From contig CM042962.1 in NCBI GenBank assembly GCA_023678885.1, forward strand, positions 17,870,336 to 17,934,335: 64,000 bases of DNA, given 5' to 3'. The position numbers and the translations under genes were made by a program. The notes under the pieces were generated by a model. It saw nothing but the letters and a program-made list of their open reading frames with translations, did not search any database and was not told the origin of the DNA. Below are positions 51,251 through 63,001 of this stretch, in pieces. Source of the DNA: Pogostemon cablin. Taxonomy: Eukaryota; Streptophyta; Magnoliopsida; Lamiales; Lamiaceae. How positions within the stretch are numbered: the first letter of the stretch is position 1; every line of letters starts with the position of its first letter.

Positions 51251-53850
51251 AGAATATCATATGATGCCTATTAAATTCTCTAAGTGGAAAGGTGAGAGAT
51301 TCATAGAAATATGATGGTCTCATGCAACTCTACGGATACTTGAGTAAGAATGATAGGCGGGAGGTCATGGTTGACTTGATGAATGAATTGAAAAACATGG
51401 ATAGAAATTGAAGGGAAATCTAGGTCAATTTTATTCTCCATAATTTGCCTAGATTATCAATTTTCATGAAGATGTGAACAAGGTTAGTATCCTATTAATT
51501 AGTTGTTAAAGCATGATTAGTGATCGCATTTACAAACAAGTTGTGTATAGATACCGAAATCACTAAATTTCTGCAACTAAGTGATGATGAGATTATTATA
51601 GACATGGGTAAAACTACAAGAGTAGTGGTTGTTGCAGTGGGAGTTGTTTATTTATCTTATGATAAGAATAAACGTTTTATTATGAGAAATTGTCTTTACG
51701 TACGTTTTCATAGAAAGAATTTGAATTCAATTTCTATATTTTTCGGATGGATACTCAATTTCATTTAAATGACATGGTCATTATAACGAAGGATGGAGCT
51801 ATAATCTGTTGTGGTATGTTGGTGGACAATTTGTACACTCTTAAATCATGTTTATCCCACGAATGCAACAAATAATAATTAATAACAAGTCTTCAAATCC
51901 TAATAAGAGAAAGAATCTTATGGAAATGATTAGATAGATGATGAATTATTTGAAATTACTAAAATCATTTTATGGTTATGCCCTAGAAACAGCATGTCGT
52001 ATAACGTTTGTCTGTTTGTGGGATATTCTAGAAAAATGGAGGGTGATGATTTATTTAGTCCAAAAGATCGAAGGGTGATTGTTAACACAAACACTAGATT
52101 TTTTGGAAAATGACTATGTAATAAATCACATACCCATGTGTAAGTTGTTCTAAAGGAAGTGAGAGGGAAAACACAAAGTGTTAGAACCAATTGTATAAGA
52201 GGATATACTACAAGTAAACTGCATTACGTGTTACATCTGTTACACAATTGAATGTAGTGCCCTATCATAGTGGGAGGGTTGTTTTACAATCCGAAAGATT
52301 TATATTTTGGGAGAGTTGTGACACTGGGTCCCTAGTAAACATGGAATTGACCCACGGATACGACGAAGCACTACAAAAATAAAAATGTGATATCTTAGCA
52401 AGATGCAATTATTTCTGGAATAGGATCTACGGATTGTAAATCAAATTTGGGAGCTTGTACTACCACTAAATGGTGTAAAAGCCATTGGAAGTGGTCATAC
52501 GAAATAAAAGAGGTTCATATAGTAAGGTGAGAACCTTGGAAGCAAAACTTGTTGCGAAAAGGTATACTCAGAAAGAAAGGACTTGATTATGAGGGAACCT
52601 GTTCACTGGTAGCTATGCCTATGTCTATCCTAACTCTTTTATCTGTTGCTACTCATATGGAATATGATGAATAGCATAAAGATGTCAAGACAACTTTCCT
52701 GAATGAAATTCTTGAGGAAAACATCTATGTGAAGTAACCAGAATGATTCATTGCAAATGGCTAAGAGCATTTTGATTGTAAGCTTAAAGGTGTCCATCGA
52801 TGGACTAAAGCAAGCTTTAAGATCATGAAATATCTGTTTTGATGAGAAAATCCATGCATATAGATTTATTCAATTCACGGATGTGTCTTGCGTATTGAAA
52901 AGAGTGATGAAAATGTGGTGGTATTTCTTGTATTGTACGTAGATGATATATTGCTCATTGGAGACAATGAAAGAGTATTGTCGGGCGTATGGGTATGGTT
53001 GATAAAGTAGTATGAAATGAAGGACTTAAGAGAAGAAAAATATATCCTTGTGATCATGGTGATCACAAGATATGATGTTGTGCTTATCTCAAGTTTCACG
53101 AAATGATACAATCCTTACTCTTTTTAGCATGTGACTTTATCTAAGGAAATGTGTTTTGATACAAAAGAAGATAAAGGAGATGAAAGCGGTTCCTTATGCT
53201 TCGGCGAATAAGGAAGCTTAATTTAAGGAATGCTATGCACGAGATCGGATATTTATTTTGCCGAAGGTATGATCAGTGAGTATTAAGGTAATCCAAAACA
53301 AGAATGATGAATTGTGGTAAGACATATACTTATGTACCTGCAAAGGACCAGTAATTATATGTGGATTTACCGAAGATTCACTGCTTTTTATGGGTTACAT
53401 AGATTCAGATTTTTCAAATCAGATAGAGACGACAGTAAATCCACCTCAAAGGTTATGTGTTTAATTTTAGGAAGTAGAGTCATAAGATAGCTGAGTGTTA
53501 TATAGAAATATATTTCGAACTCCACCATTGAAAGATGATAAATTGGAGCCTCTGAGGCAGCCAAAGTATTTATATGACTCTAGAAACTTCATGATGAACT
53601 TCGAAGTGTTTCTAAGTTTGCCAAAGATTATCATAATTTATTGTGATAATAATGGTGCAGTTGCAAACTTGAATGAATCACGAGCCCATAAGCAATTAAA
53701 CACATAGAGCGCGAGTACCACCTGTTACGAGAAATTGTATTATAAGGGGAAGGTTGTTGTCGCCAAGATTACATCGGATGATGACCTAGTAAATCCATTT
53801 ACAAGGACCTTAAGGCTAGAGATTTTAATGGTCGTGTAGTGGGAGAGAGA
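51250..53850 (+). pseudogene. pol: Copia gag-pol remnant
   Basis: Heavily mutated but in the normal order. A gag-like start (FSKWKGERF, about 51,270) is followed by a pre-integrase segment (51,520-51,768, GKTTRVVVVAVGVVYLSYD and MRNCLYVRFHRKNLNS). RT blocks at 52,500-52,745 (LVAKRYTQKE, DVKTTFLNEILEENIYVK) and 52,880-53,000 keep a YVDD-like stretch disrupted by a stop. RNase H at 53,520-53,850 reads YCDNNGAVANLNESRAHK and TSDDDLVNPFTRTL. The integrase core is not recognisable; it appears deleted between 51,850 and 52,470. Confidence 0.8.
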
Positions 53851-53890
53851 ATCAGATGTATGGCAGAAAACATGACAGCATAGTCTTTTA

Positions 53891-53905
53891 GTATAAGTAG
53901 GAGAT
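53891..53905 (+). other. Polypurine tract of Copia element
   Basis: GTATAAGTAGGAGAT directly before the 3' LTR. Confidence 0.7.
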
Positions 53906-55297
53906 TGTTGGATTGTATACTAAAAGTCTAGCTTTAGTATGAACAATGCATTGACAATTTATTTGAAATGAGAATCAATGATCAAATGATTGCATCTTAT
54001 AATTTATTTATATGTACGATGCAATACTCCACTTACTTTATACTGTAGATAATATGTTGTACGACAACACGTGGAAGATCATATTATCGGTTTCCTTATA
54101 AAGTATAAACAAATGCTCACAACCGAGATAGATGGGGACTCTCTATCTGGATGGTTGTAGTGTGATTTGATATTAGTTTGTCTTGACTATATATTCACAT
54201 TAGTGCACTTCGTGTGTATTGAGCAGGACCGCTTGAGATCGTTCAATTTATGTTGACTATATAGGAGAACTTGATCTCTGTTATTATGGATGTTCATGGT
54301 TTTAATCCCTATACAATAACCTCGACACGTAAGGCAGTATGTATTTCTTTGATTCATCAATGGGTGAGATTTACATGTAATTAAATTAATAAACTCGGTG
54401 AGTTGGGAAATAGTGATTTCTCTATGGTGTGCTGTTGATTGTAGAAGGAATCTGTGTCCTATTAAATAGGTTGATGATGTCCCCTTGAGGAGCTCATAAG
54501 GATTATCATGTAAACCCTGCATATGGATTTATTCCGGCATGATAATGAGGTTGAGTGGTACTACTCTCGGATGAGATATCAATTAATGGAGTTGCCAGTA
54601 ACTTAATTAATTAATGAACATTGTATATCTTAAACATGGGGAGACTAACGGGCTCATAAAAAGAAAGAGCCCATAATGTAATTATGGATTAGAACGGTAG
54701 TGCAGTATTAATATTTTAGTGGTATATATTATTATTATTGGACTTAAATATAAGTTTTTGGCTAAACTTGGATACTTAAGCCCATTGGAGGCCCAACTCT
54801 AATTTCTCCTCCTGGTCCCTACTGTAGCCCATATATAAATCATCTCAGCTATCCGGAAATCCTAATGATAATTAATCATGCCTAACATTGTGAGAAGGGT
54901 GAGTGAACAGCAGATTGAGAAGATATCGAAGATCGTCGCCCACACGACGTCGAGATTGGACTTGGGAATACAACAGAAGATCGGAAGGTTGTTTGCTGCT
55001 GCTGTTCGTCAACTTCCATAATTTTTCTAAAATTTTGTTGAACTCCAAACTGAACGTGTGATATACTATTGAAGGCCACTGAAGAAAGGATCGTTTTGGC
55101 GAATAGATCACTCAAATCAGATATCGGATGAGGAAGTTATGCCCAATACCGTGAGGATGCGCAGGATGCCTGCGAGAATCTTTCTTCTTCAACATACCCT
55201 GGTGAAAGGTAATACGTTTCTTTATTTTCTAACTTCCTATGAATATAGAATCGTATAGTCTAACGGTTCACGTTAACCAAATGATCAAATGCAAATA
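53906..55297 (+). repeat. 3' LTR of Copia element (1,392 bp)
   Basis: TGTTGGATTG...GCAAATA. The last bases are mutated from GCCAACA. Full length apart from that. Confidence 0.88.
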
Positions 55298-56054
55298 GAT
55301 GGGAGCAGACCAATAAACGAGGTTAAAGAATTCCAATATGTAAGATGGGTATCAACACAAGAAGCTTTATGGAGAATTTACGAATTCCCTTTAAATGAAA
55401 TATCCCCGGCAGTAATCACACTTCTACTGCAGCTACCGAATCAACAGTTAGTTGCATATTAGAAAAACAAGATTTAAGAAACGTGGTTCACTATGACAGG
55501 GCAAGCAAGAACATGCTAACAAGATTCTTTAAGATGTGCAAAAAAGATGAAAACACAAGAAAACTTCTGTATATGAAATTCCCATGGCATTACATGTGGA
55601 ACAAACAATCACGTGTTGGACAAAGAGGCAACGAGGAAATGTTAGCTCAAGGATAGTAAGTGCAAACACAGGTGAAGGTGAGAGATATTATTAAAGAATA
55701 TTGCTCACTCATAAGAGGGGACCTAAATCATTTGAGGACCTAATGAGTGTAAATGGGACACAATATTGGACATTCAAGGAAACATCACAGGAAAGAGGGC
55801 TTCTAGAGTCAAATGAAAGAATTATTGGTGTTTAAATGAGGCAGCTGCATTCCAAATGCCTAGAGAATTCAGAAGACTATTTGCAACAGTGCTCACACAC
55901 TGTGCACCTACCGACATAAGAGAATTATGGAATAATTTTTTTGATTATTTATCTGAAGGCTACCAAAGAAAAAGCCACAGTTCATCAAAAACATTGCAGA
56001 ACCATACACTTCAAGATATTAGATCCTTTCTTGAATCAATGGGTAAAATATTAA
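55298..56054 (+). pseudogene. Helitron RepHel, central part
   Basis: Resumes RepHel after the Copia element: EVKEFQYVRWVSTQEALWRI, EFPLNEISPAVITLLLQLPN, RIVSANTGEGERYY, GPKSFEDLMSVNGTQYWTF. Then an open stretch (55,856-56,054) reads MPREFRRLFATVLTHCAPTD and SFLESMGKIL. This links the relaxase to the helicase in plant Helitron proteins. Several frameshifts. The coding is broken at 56,055 by the MITE-like insertion and continues in frame after 57,014. Confidence 0.82.
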
Positions 56055-57011
56055 GGGCATGATTGGTATAATGGAATGGGGTGGGAATGGAATCGTCATT
56101 CCTAATTCTATTCTCATTCATGTGATTGGTATGTTTTTAGTAATGAGAATCCTGATTCCAAAGGAATGTGTATTCCCTCATTTGTGGGAATGAGCATTTC
56201 TCTCACCCCCATGGTATTGCCCATTCCATTCCCTTCCCCCCACCACCACCCACCCTCACTCACACACACACACATATAATTATAATTATAAATAATATTA
56301 TTTTAATTTATACAATATTTATTTATAATTAATGTATTAAATTATTTAATAAAAGATAAAATAATAAATCATTTAAAATCTAAATAAAAAAATTAAATAT
56401 TTTCATGTACTCAAATCGGCAAAAAAATATATAACTAAATTAAATTCTTAAAATTTTTAAATATAAATGTATATAATTATTTTAATATTTATTCAAAATA
56501 AAAATTAGTAAATTATATATAAAAAATTAATATTTTTAATTAAATTGAATATATACATGTAATATAAATATAAATATAATTTTTTATACATAGTATAATA
56601 TTTTATAATATATATAATTTTTTTTATTTATATTTTAAATTTTATTTATATTTTAAAAATATTAATATTTTATTTTATTTTAATTTAATATTTTTCTATA
56701 ATTATTAAAATATATAAAATCTTCATTAAAATTTTAATTAATTTAATTTTTTATATAAATTAAATTTAAATGTAATATTATAAAAATACTATGATTGAGA
56801 TTGAAATTAATTAAGGAATATAAATATGATAAAAATCATGATAAAAATACTATTAATGAGATTGAAATTAATTTTTTATATTAATTAAGTTATTTCTAAA
56901 CGATACCAATCATGATAAAAATAATTTTTAATCATTCAATTCCCATTACTATTACATTCATAAGTTCATTCCATTCCCCTGTTATTCCATTCAGTCATAC
57001 TAATCTAGCAG
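56055..57011. mobile_element. MITE-like insertion, possibly PIF/Harbinger
   Basis: 957 bp, very AT-rich, flanked by TAA on both sides (56,052-56,054 and 57,012-57,014). Left end GGGCATGATTGGTATAATGG; reverse-complemented right end CTGCTAGATTAGTATGACTG, 17 of 25 matches. Deleting it with one TAA leaves the RepHel frame open across the joint (GKIL then SSFDLPKI). The three-base TAA duplication and GGGC start suggest PIF/Harbinger. No transposase. Confidence 0.75.
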
Positions 57012-58505
57012 TAAGTTCATTTGACTTGCCAAAAATAAATTTGAATGACACACGAGAAAATCGTGGATCATCCAAAGACATTGCGGATGAGCTTGATGTT
57101 GAGACATCTGGACATGATTTGAAAAATGCATATCCCCTGAATGAAGACCAAAGAATTACATATAACATCATACTCGAAAGAGTGCATAATAAGAAGAGTG
57201 GAGTTTTCTTTGTTGATGGAACTAGAGGCACAGGGAAAACATATATTTACAGAGCATTATTGGCGAAGATAAGAGTAGATGGGATGATCGAGCTGGCCAC
57301 TGCGACTTCAGGGGATGCAGCTTTTATATTACCAGGAGGTAGAACGGTGCACTCAAGATTCAACATTCTGTTACATGCAAATGAATCAACGATTTGTAAC
57401 ATTTCAAAGCAGAATGGCCAGACAGAATTAATAAGAAGAGCATCACTGATAATATGGGATGAAGCACCAATGGCAAAGAGAACTACAATTGAATATGTTG
57501 ACCAAACATTTTTGGATATAATGGAAAATACATAAACATATGGAGGAAAGGTATTAGAATTTGGAGGTGATTTCAAATAGGTACTCCTAGTTGTCCCAAA
57601 GGCAACAACACAACAGACAATAAGTGAGAGTTTGGCTCAATCGTACCTTTGGTAAACCATGAAAAAAATAAAACTATCCAAAAATATGAGAGCCGCAGGT
57701 GATAATGACTTGGCAGAGTACTTGCTAAGGATAGGAAATGGGACTGAAAGACACATGAAAGATGAATACATCTCAGTGCCTAAACAGATCACACTACCTC
57801 CTAAAGAAGGCATCTCTCCACAATTCCATTTAATTAGTTCTATTTACACTGATATGGAGTAAAATGCAGGATCTTGTGAGTACTTACGCAGAGAGCCATC
57901 CTAACTACAATAAATGAGAATGTTGATGAACTAAATGAGATAATGATTGAAAAGTTTCTAGGAGAAATTAACGAGTTCATAAGTTTTGACAAAGCTGACG
58001 ATGATTCAGGAAATCAGTATAAAGAGGAATTTCTAAATACACTCTTACCAAATGAAATACCACCTCATCGTCTATTGTTAAAGAAAAATTATCCCATCAT
58101 GCTGTTGAGAAACTTGAACCCGCCAAATGGATTGTGCAATGGAAGTCGATTGATATGCAAGATCTTTACTAAGCATTTTATACGAGCAGAGATTGCTACT
58201 GGAGAGCATACAAAAAAAGAGTCTTCATCCCATGCATACCATTGAGTCCAGCAAATGATGAGGGATACCCATTCAAGTTCATCAGGAAGCAATTTCCAAT
58301 CAAACTTTATTTTACAATGACAATAAACATGGCACAAGGACAAACAATAAAAAATGTTGGAGTATATCTCCCACAATATGTATTCTTGCATGGACAACTG
58401 TATGTGGCAATATCTAGGGGAATATCCACGTAAAATACTAAAGTTTTTATTGGATCGGATGATCATTATAAGACAAAAAACATTGTGTACAAAGAAGTTT
58501 TAATG
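57012..58505 (+). pseudogene. Helitron RepHel, PIF1-type helicase part
   Basis: Contains Walker A DGTRGTGKTYIYRALL (57,220-57,270; usually GPGGTGKT) and LATATSGDAAFILPGGRT. Walker B is LIIWDEAPMAKR near 57,450. A stop then precedes YGGKVLEFGGDFK, and later come LSKNMRAAGDNDLAEYLLRI, LKKNYPIMLLRNLNPPNGLC, FTMTINMAQGQTIKNVGVYL and HGQLYVAISRG. The end, KNIVYKEVLM, and the stop near 58,505 match the normal C-terminus. Four or more stops/frameshifts. This domain would unwind DNA during rolling-circle transposition. Confidence 0.88.
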
Positions 58506-58724
58506 TAAATACAAGCAAAAATATGTGGATAAATCATACAATTAAAAAAAACCTACACACAACACAGACCACAGAACAACTAAATGGAAAGGATAAACGA
58601 TTTTTTTTAAAAAAATCTTAGACAATAAAAAAAATCACTTTAAAAAAAATAAAATGACAACAAATGCTTGCGTGTCACGTATTTACAGAAAAAAAACACA
58701 CCAAATGAATACACTGTAAAGTAT

Positions 58725-58764
58725 GACATGCATGCGACGTGCATCGTATGTCTTAAAAAACTAG
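58725..58764 (+). other. Helitron 3' terminus: hairpin and CTAG
   Basis: An imperfect hairpin with arms GACATGC and GTATGTC (58,725-58,752), eight bases, then CTAG followed by T. This is the expected termination signal of plant Helitrons. Confidence 0.85.
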
Positions 58765-59005
58765 TATGATAAAATGTATACACTATCAAATTAAAATAGA
58801 AACTTTCCACACAATCTCCATCCAACATTTCTACAGTCTTAAAATTATCAAAATTAATTGAATGCTCAACAATCATCATAATTACTACCTTTCTTTTCAC
58901 CAGATCTACACAAAATTAAGAATTGAAGAAAAATAAACAAATTACACAATTTTAAAAAATTAAAAATATAAAAATTTCTGAATGAAGGATCCATAACCAA
59001 TGCGC

Positions 59006-59093
59006 TTGAAGAAGATCTCGAACACAGGCGCTTGAAGATCTAAAAGGCTTGAAGAAGATCTCGAACACAGGCATTTGAAGATCTAAAAGGTGT
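59006..59093. repeat. 44-bp tandem duplication
   Basis: Two near-identical units carrying CTTGAAGAAGATCTCGAACA and TTGAAGATCTAAAAGG. Confidence 0.85.
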
Positions 59094-59866
59094 GCGTACA
59101 AAAGGAGACACGGAGAGGAGAGGCAATGTGAGGCAGAGAATGAGAGTGGACGAGAGAGAAGGGAAAACTAGAATTCGTGAACTTGATGTGGAAGAGAATC
59201 AGCGTTTCCCATCGCATGGAGGAGAAACGGCGTTCGCCGTCACAATGCGACTTTAGGTTGTCGAGATCGGAAGAAATTAGAAGGCATCAAGATCGGAAGA
59301 AACCAGTCGGAAAGAAAACAAATGGTGGCCTAAGAGATACAAATGGGATAAAGAGAGGGAAAGAGTGAAAGATTCTAGAGAGTGAATGAGAAGAAACGGT
59401 GGAATGTCCCATTTGATTAATTGGAGCATAAATATCCGAGTCATGGATTAATTTTATCCCGGTTGGACACTAAAAACATTGTACAATAGTTTTTGCCATA
59501 ATTTAATTGATTGAAAATCACTTTTTCTTCTCACTTTTATAAAAATATGTTACCACTTTTTATTCGTTTGACGAATATTGAAATAATCCAAATGAACGGA
59601 TACCACTTTTACTTGATTATGTATCACTTTTTATTAGAAATTTATCTCTTTTATATTAAACTTATGATTTATTTGTGAAATAATTTAATTAGATGATCCT
59701 CACCTTTTCTTGATTAAATATAACTTTTTGTTAAAAATATGATTACTTTTTTTCTCATCTGGAAACAATTCAGAAGGATATCACTTTTACTTGATTAAGT
59801 ATCACTTTTATTAATCAACATTTAAATTTCATAAATTAACATATATCATTAAAAAAATATTAAATT

Positions 59867-59870
<4 letters not shown>

Positions 59871-59948
<78 letters not shown>
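59871..59948. repeat. (AT)n microsatellite, 78 bp
   Basis: Pure TA repeat; the Tyr/Ile frame across it is an artefact. Confidence 0.95.
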
Positions 59949-59951
<3 letters not shown>

Positions 59952-60411
59952 AGAGGATATAATTGTATAAAAAATTAGATCAATATCTATAAATATATAA
60001 AAGTATACCTGAACTTCTACTTTTGTTTTCAATTTTTTTTCAATTGTACTCTATTTAGAAATAATTAAATTTTAATCTTGACTGTCCAATTAATATTTTT
60101 GATTTCGATCGTAAAATCTAATTATACTAATAATGGATTTTGTTATTTAAAATTTGCTTTATTATTTAACAAAAAAAATTTAGTAAATATGAGAGATATT
60201 TTTAGCATATTTAATTAATTGTTAAAAGTTATACACTTTGTAATTAAAACGTATACACTTTCTTATTAAGAAAAAATATTTACTCTCTTAAAACGTATAC
60301 ACTTTCTTATTAAGAAAAAAATATTTACTCTCTTAAGATATAATGCATGTATTAATGAAATTTATACAATTTAACTTAAAATTTGGACAATATAAAAATA
60401 AGAGTTGATAT

Positions 60412-60655
60412 TCTGTGCACATGCATCCATATGAGTATAACTTTCATATTTAAATGACTTTTTATTCAGTAGTGTGTATATGTTTCTTAATAATTGTATA
60501 ATTTTTTTTACATTCAGTTTTCATTAAAAAAACAAAAGAACAAAAAATTTTGCTAACAGAATGTATACATTTTTATTCATTAGTGTATATATTTTTATTC
60601 ATAAACGTATAGGTTTCTGGAAGTGGTGCACATGATAATTTGCCTAAAAATAAAT
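60412..60655. mobile_element. MITE-like repeat, copy 2
   Basis: Related to 44,623-44,968: starts AAGAGTTGATATTCTGTGCA and ends near GTGGTGCACATGATAATTTG, with the same internal TGTATA-rich section. Shorter copy. Confidence 0.45.
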
Positions 60656-61430
60656 ACAACAAACAACATACACTTTTGATTTAAAACGTATACACTCACT
60701 TATTAAAAGTAATACACTTTCTTATAAAAATAATATTTAATTTCTAAAGAAGTAACAAATTTATACAGTGAAACATCAGCTATTAATGAAAAAAAATTAA
60801 TGATTCAACGAAATACCAAATTAACATCATCCAATGTCAATTTGAGATTGAAACGACAAGTAGAAAAAATAATTACATTATACTAATTTAACATCAACCA
60901 ATGTACCAACTGAGGTTGGATCTGTAAATTGAATAAACAAATTTTAAAAATAATTATTGAATAAAATGCCATCAGGAATGTATAACATGAAGAGTGCTGA
61001 ACTAGGAGAGAGACTCTGAAATGTGTTGGTGATCCATCTCTGAGAAGAAACGAAAGGGAGTAGTAGAGGCGCTATACGCGGAGGTGCTTCACCTCTGATG
61101 GGAGCAATGAAGGAGCAATAAAAATATATATCTCTGAATCTAATCCGACGACGAGAATAGATCTAGTAAGATGGATAGTGAGCTGATCTGAAGTGATGCA
61201 GATGTTGAAGAGCATATCTAGAGTGATGAATGTGATTTCCTGGGCATTGTTGACTTTGATCATACTGTAAGATTGAGAAATATGATTTGGGATGCAGGTG
61301 AGAGAAACCTAGAGAGAGAAAGAGGCCGTAAAGAGTGAAACATAAACTGATGTAAATTACCTTATATATGACCTATTTTATAATACGGATCTTATTTTTA
61401 GTGTACATCAATTGTACACTAGATCAACTC

Positions 61431-61731
61431 AAGTATAAATTAGATATTATAAATATATAAAATAATTTACAAAAGATATTGAGAAGTTAAACTAATTAAA
61501 ACTGCTACTTAATTCACGTCTAAAGAAAAATAACATAGTAGTGTGTCAAAATTTTAAATGCTGTTATTAAAATAAAAACACAGTAGTGTGTCAAAATTTT
61601 AAATGTTGTTATTAAAATTTAGGTATACTTACTATTAGGTACAATTCATTTCTTATTATTACTATCTGATACATGGACTTCAAATTATTACTATGAAGTA
61701 CAAAATTATATTGTGCAAATTTACAATTGGA
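61431..61731. other. AT-rich spacer with a short tandem duplication
   Basis: AGTAGTGTGTCAAAATTTTA repeated at 61,539 and 61,581. No coding sequence. Confidence 0.45.
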
Positions 61732-63001
61732 ATAAAATATTTTTTTGCCCCATAAGTTTGGCCATATATAATTTTTGCCTAAAAAAAGATAAGATTTGGG
61801 CATTTATCCCATTAACTTTATAATTGCGCCAATGTTGCCCCGTTTTCGTTGGAATATGATATTGTTGCCTAAATCGATCACGTGTATGTCACGTGATCAT
61901 CAGATTTAGCATTTCCCGACAGGATAAAATATTTTTTACCCTATAGGTTTTGCCATGTACAATTTTTTACCCTAAAATAGATAAGATTTGGGCATTTATC
62001 CTAATATCTTTATAATTGCGCCAATTTTGTCCCGTTTTTCCAGAAAATTAGAATTTTCACCATAATCGATCACGCACATGTTACGTGATCATCGGATTTG
62101 GCATTTTTTGACGAATTTTCTAACTTGGCGACACACTGGCATTCCCGTTAACAATAATAATAATAATAATATTTTATTGATAATTTAATTAAAAAAATAC
62201 CCTTAATTGATGAACTCAATTCTCACGTGCCACTTGGTAGGGCGAGTAACCACAGGATATCGGAGCCATGATGAGGGAGGATGGAGTCGTCGGCATTTTT
62301 AGCTCTGATTCAGTCCTTATCACCCCACCGAATAACGACTGATTCATTATCAATCTCTCGCTTCTGATTGGCTGGAGATAGATATCTAGTGCGCGCATCC
62401 CCACGTGGTAGACCATGTGCTGTCGGTGCTATTTTCCATTATGAAAACTCTAGAAAAGTCGGTGAATTCTTTTGATTCAAGGGTTGGCATTGTGGCCGAT
62501 GAGTATTCTCCGGTGCTAGGCATTACTCGACGGAAGCAATGAGGAAAGGAACGTGAGCAACTATATGGTTGCATGACTTGTGAAAGAACGCAGCGGTGGC
62601 GCTCAAGAACACAAATCCTCCTCCATGGAAGTAGATGATGAAGGGAGCTTGGCGGCGGGAGTAGGGTGTCTCGAGCAGAAGATTCGACAGCTGTTGCCCA
62701 TGGTGGTGAGAGGGTACACGGGGGATCCCCTAATTGACAAGAAGAGAGAGTTTGCAATGATGGTATATGGAGGGCACTTGAGAACTGAGTGCATCGATGG
62801 AGGGTATTTTTAATTAAATTATTATTAAAATATTATTATTGTTGTTGATGTGGATGCCACTATGTCGCCAGGTCAGTAAATTCACAGAGAAATGCCAAAT
62901 CCAATAATCAAGTGACATACATGTTATCGATTCCGTTGAAAATGTTAAATTCTAATAAAATGGGACAACGTTGGCGCAATTATAAAGATATTGGGACAAT
63001 T
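61732..63001. mobile_element. Long-TIR element (MULE-like), truncated by LTR
   Basis: The left arm has two 192-bp tandem units (from 61,732 and 61,924) with ATAAGATTTGGGCATTTATC and TATAATTGCGCCAA. The right arm (62,815-63,001) is the reverse complement of the inner part of the second unit, including TTGGCGCAATTATAAAG and the CACTTGAT/GTGATC region, over about 190 bp. The right arm stops exactly where an ATHILA-like LTR begins, so its outer part is displaced or lost. Long TIRs without transposase suggest a Mutator-like non-autonomous element. Confidence 0.6.
62217..62813 (+). other. Possible captured gene fragment between TIRs
   Basis: This is far less AT-rich than its surroundings. On the plus strand 62,580-62,813 is open and reads SLAAGVGCLEQKIRQLLPMV and DKKREFAMMVYGGHL; upstream the frame is broken. 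The minus strand is also open for 123 codons, so sense is uncertain. I do not recognise the protein. Confidence 0.4.

Larger units (their letters stand above)
48242..55297 (+). mobile_element. Copia LTR retrotransposon inserted in Helitron RepHel
   Basis: 7,056 bp with LTRs at 48,242-49,093 and 53,906-55,297, an initiator tRNA-Met PBS, decayed gag/pol and PPT, flanked by the perfect duplication GATGG (48,237-48,241 and 55,298-55,302). The target lies inside coding: VAQDD(G) before and MGADQ/NRPIN-like text after. A 2.1-kb noncoding leader separates PBS and gag. Confidence 0.93.
32482..58764 (+). mobile_element. 26.3-kb Helitron with RPA-like and RepHel pseudogenes
   Basis: The 5' end is TCCTAATCCTAATATATTAA preceded by A. 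The 3' end is a hairpin followed after eight bases by CTAG and a flanking T, the plant Helitron signature of insertion between A and T. The flanking 87-bp tandem repeat is restored exactly when the Helitron is removed, so both ends are firm. It encodes an RPA70-like protein (33,240-35,140) and RepHel (45,969-58,505) on the same strand. It contains a Stowaway MITE, a Copia element, a MITE-like insertion and a 5.2-kb inverted duplication. All its genes are broken, so it is not autonomous now. Confidence 0.92.
58810..60411. other. Right part of candidate TIR element
   Basis: Contains a 44-bp direct duplication (59,006-59,093, GCTTGAAGAAGATCTCGAAC), a purine-rich open stretch (59,177-59,368) with no recognised product, a CACTTTTTATT-rich block (59,520-59,830), and an (AT)n array. 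Confidence 0.4.
31746..61430. mobile_element. Candidate TIR element split by the Helitron
   Basis: The left 70 bp or so (from 31,746, GAGTTGATCTAATGTACAC) match the reverse complement of the right end (to 61,430, GAGTTGATCTAGTGTACAA) at roughly three quarters of positions. Without the Helitron the element would be about 3.4 kb. No matching target duplication is visible and no transposase is present, so this is tentative. A GC-richer stretch at 31,850-32,105 (open on the plus strand) and one at 61,000-61,330 lie just inside the ends. Confidence 0.4.

Noticed and set aside
37921..52468. Inverted duplication as an assembly error
   Set aside because: Not fully excluded, but the arms differ by many substitutions and by a 455-bp deletion in one LTR, which argues for real, aged copies.
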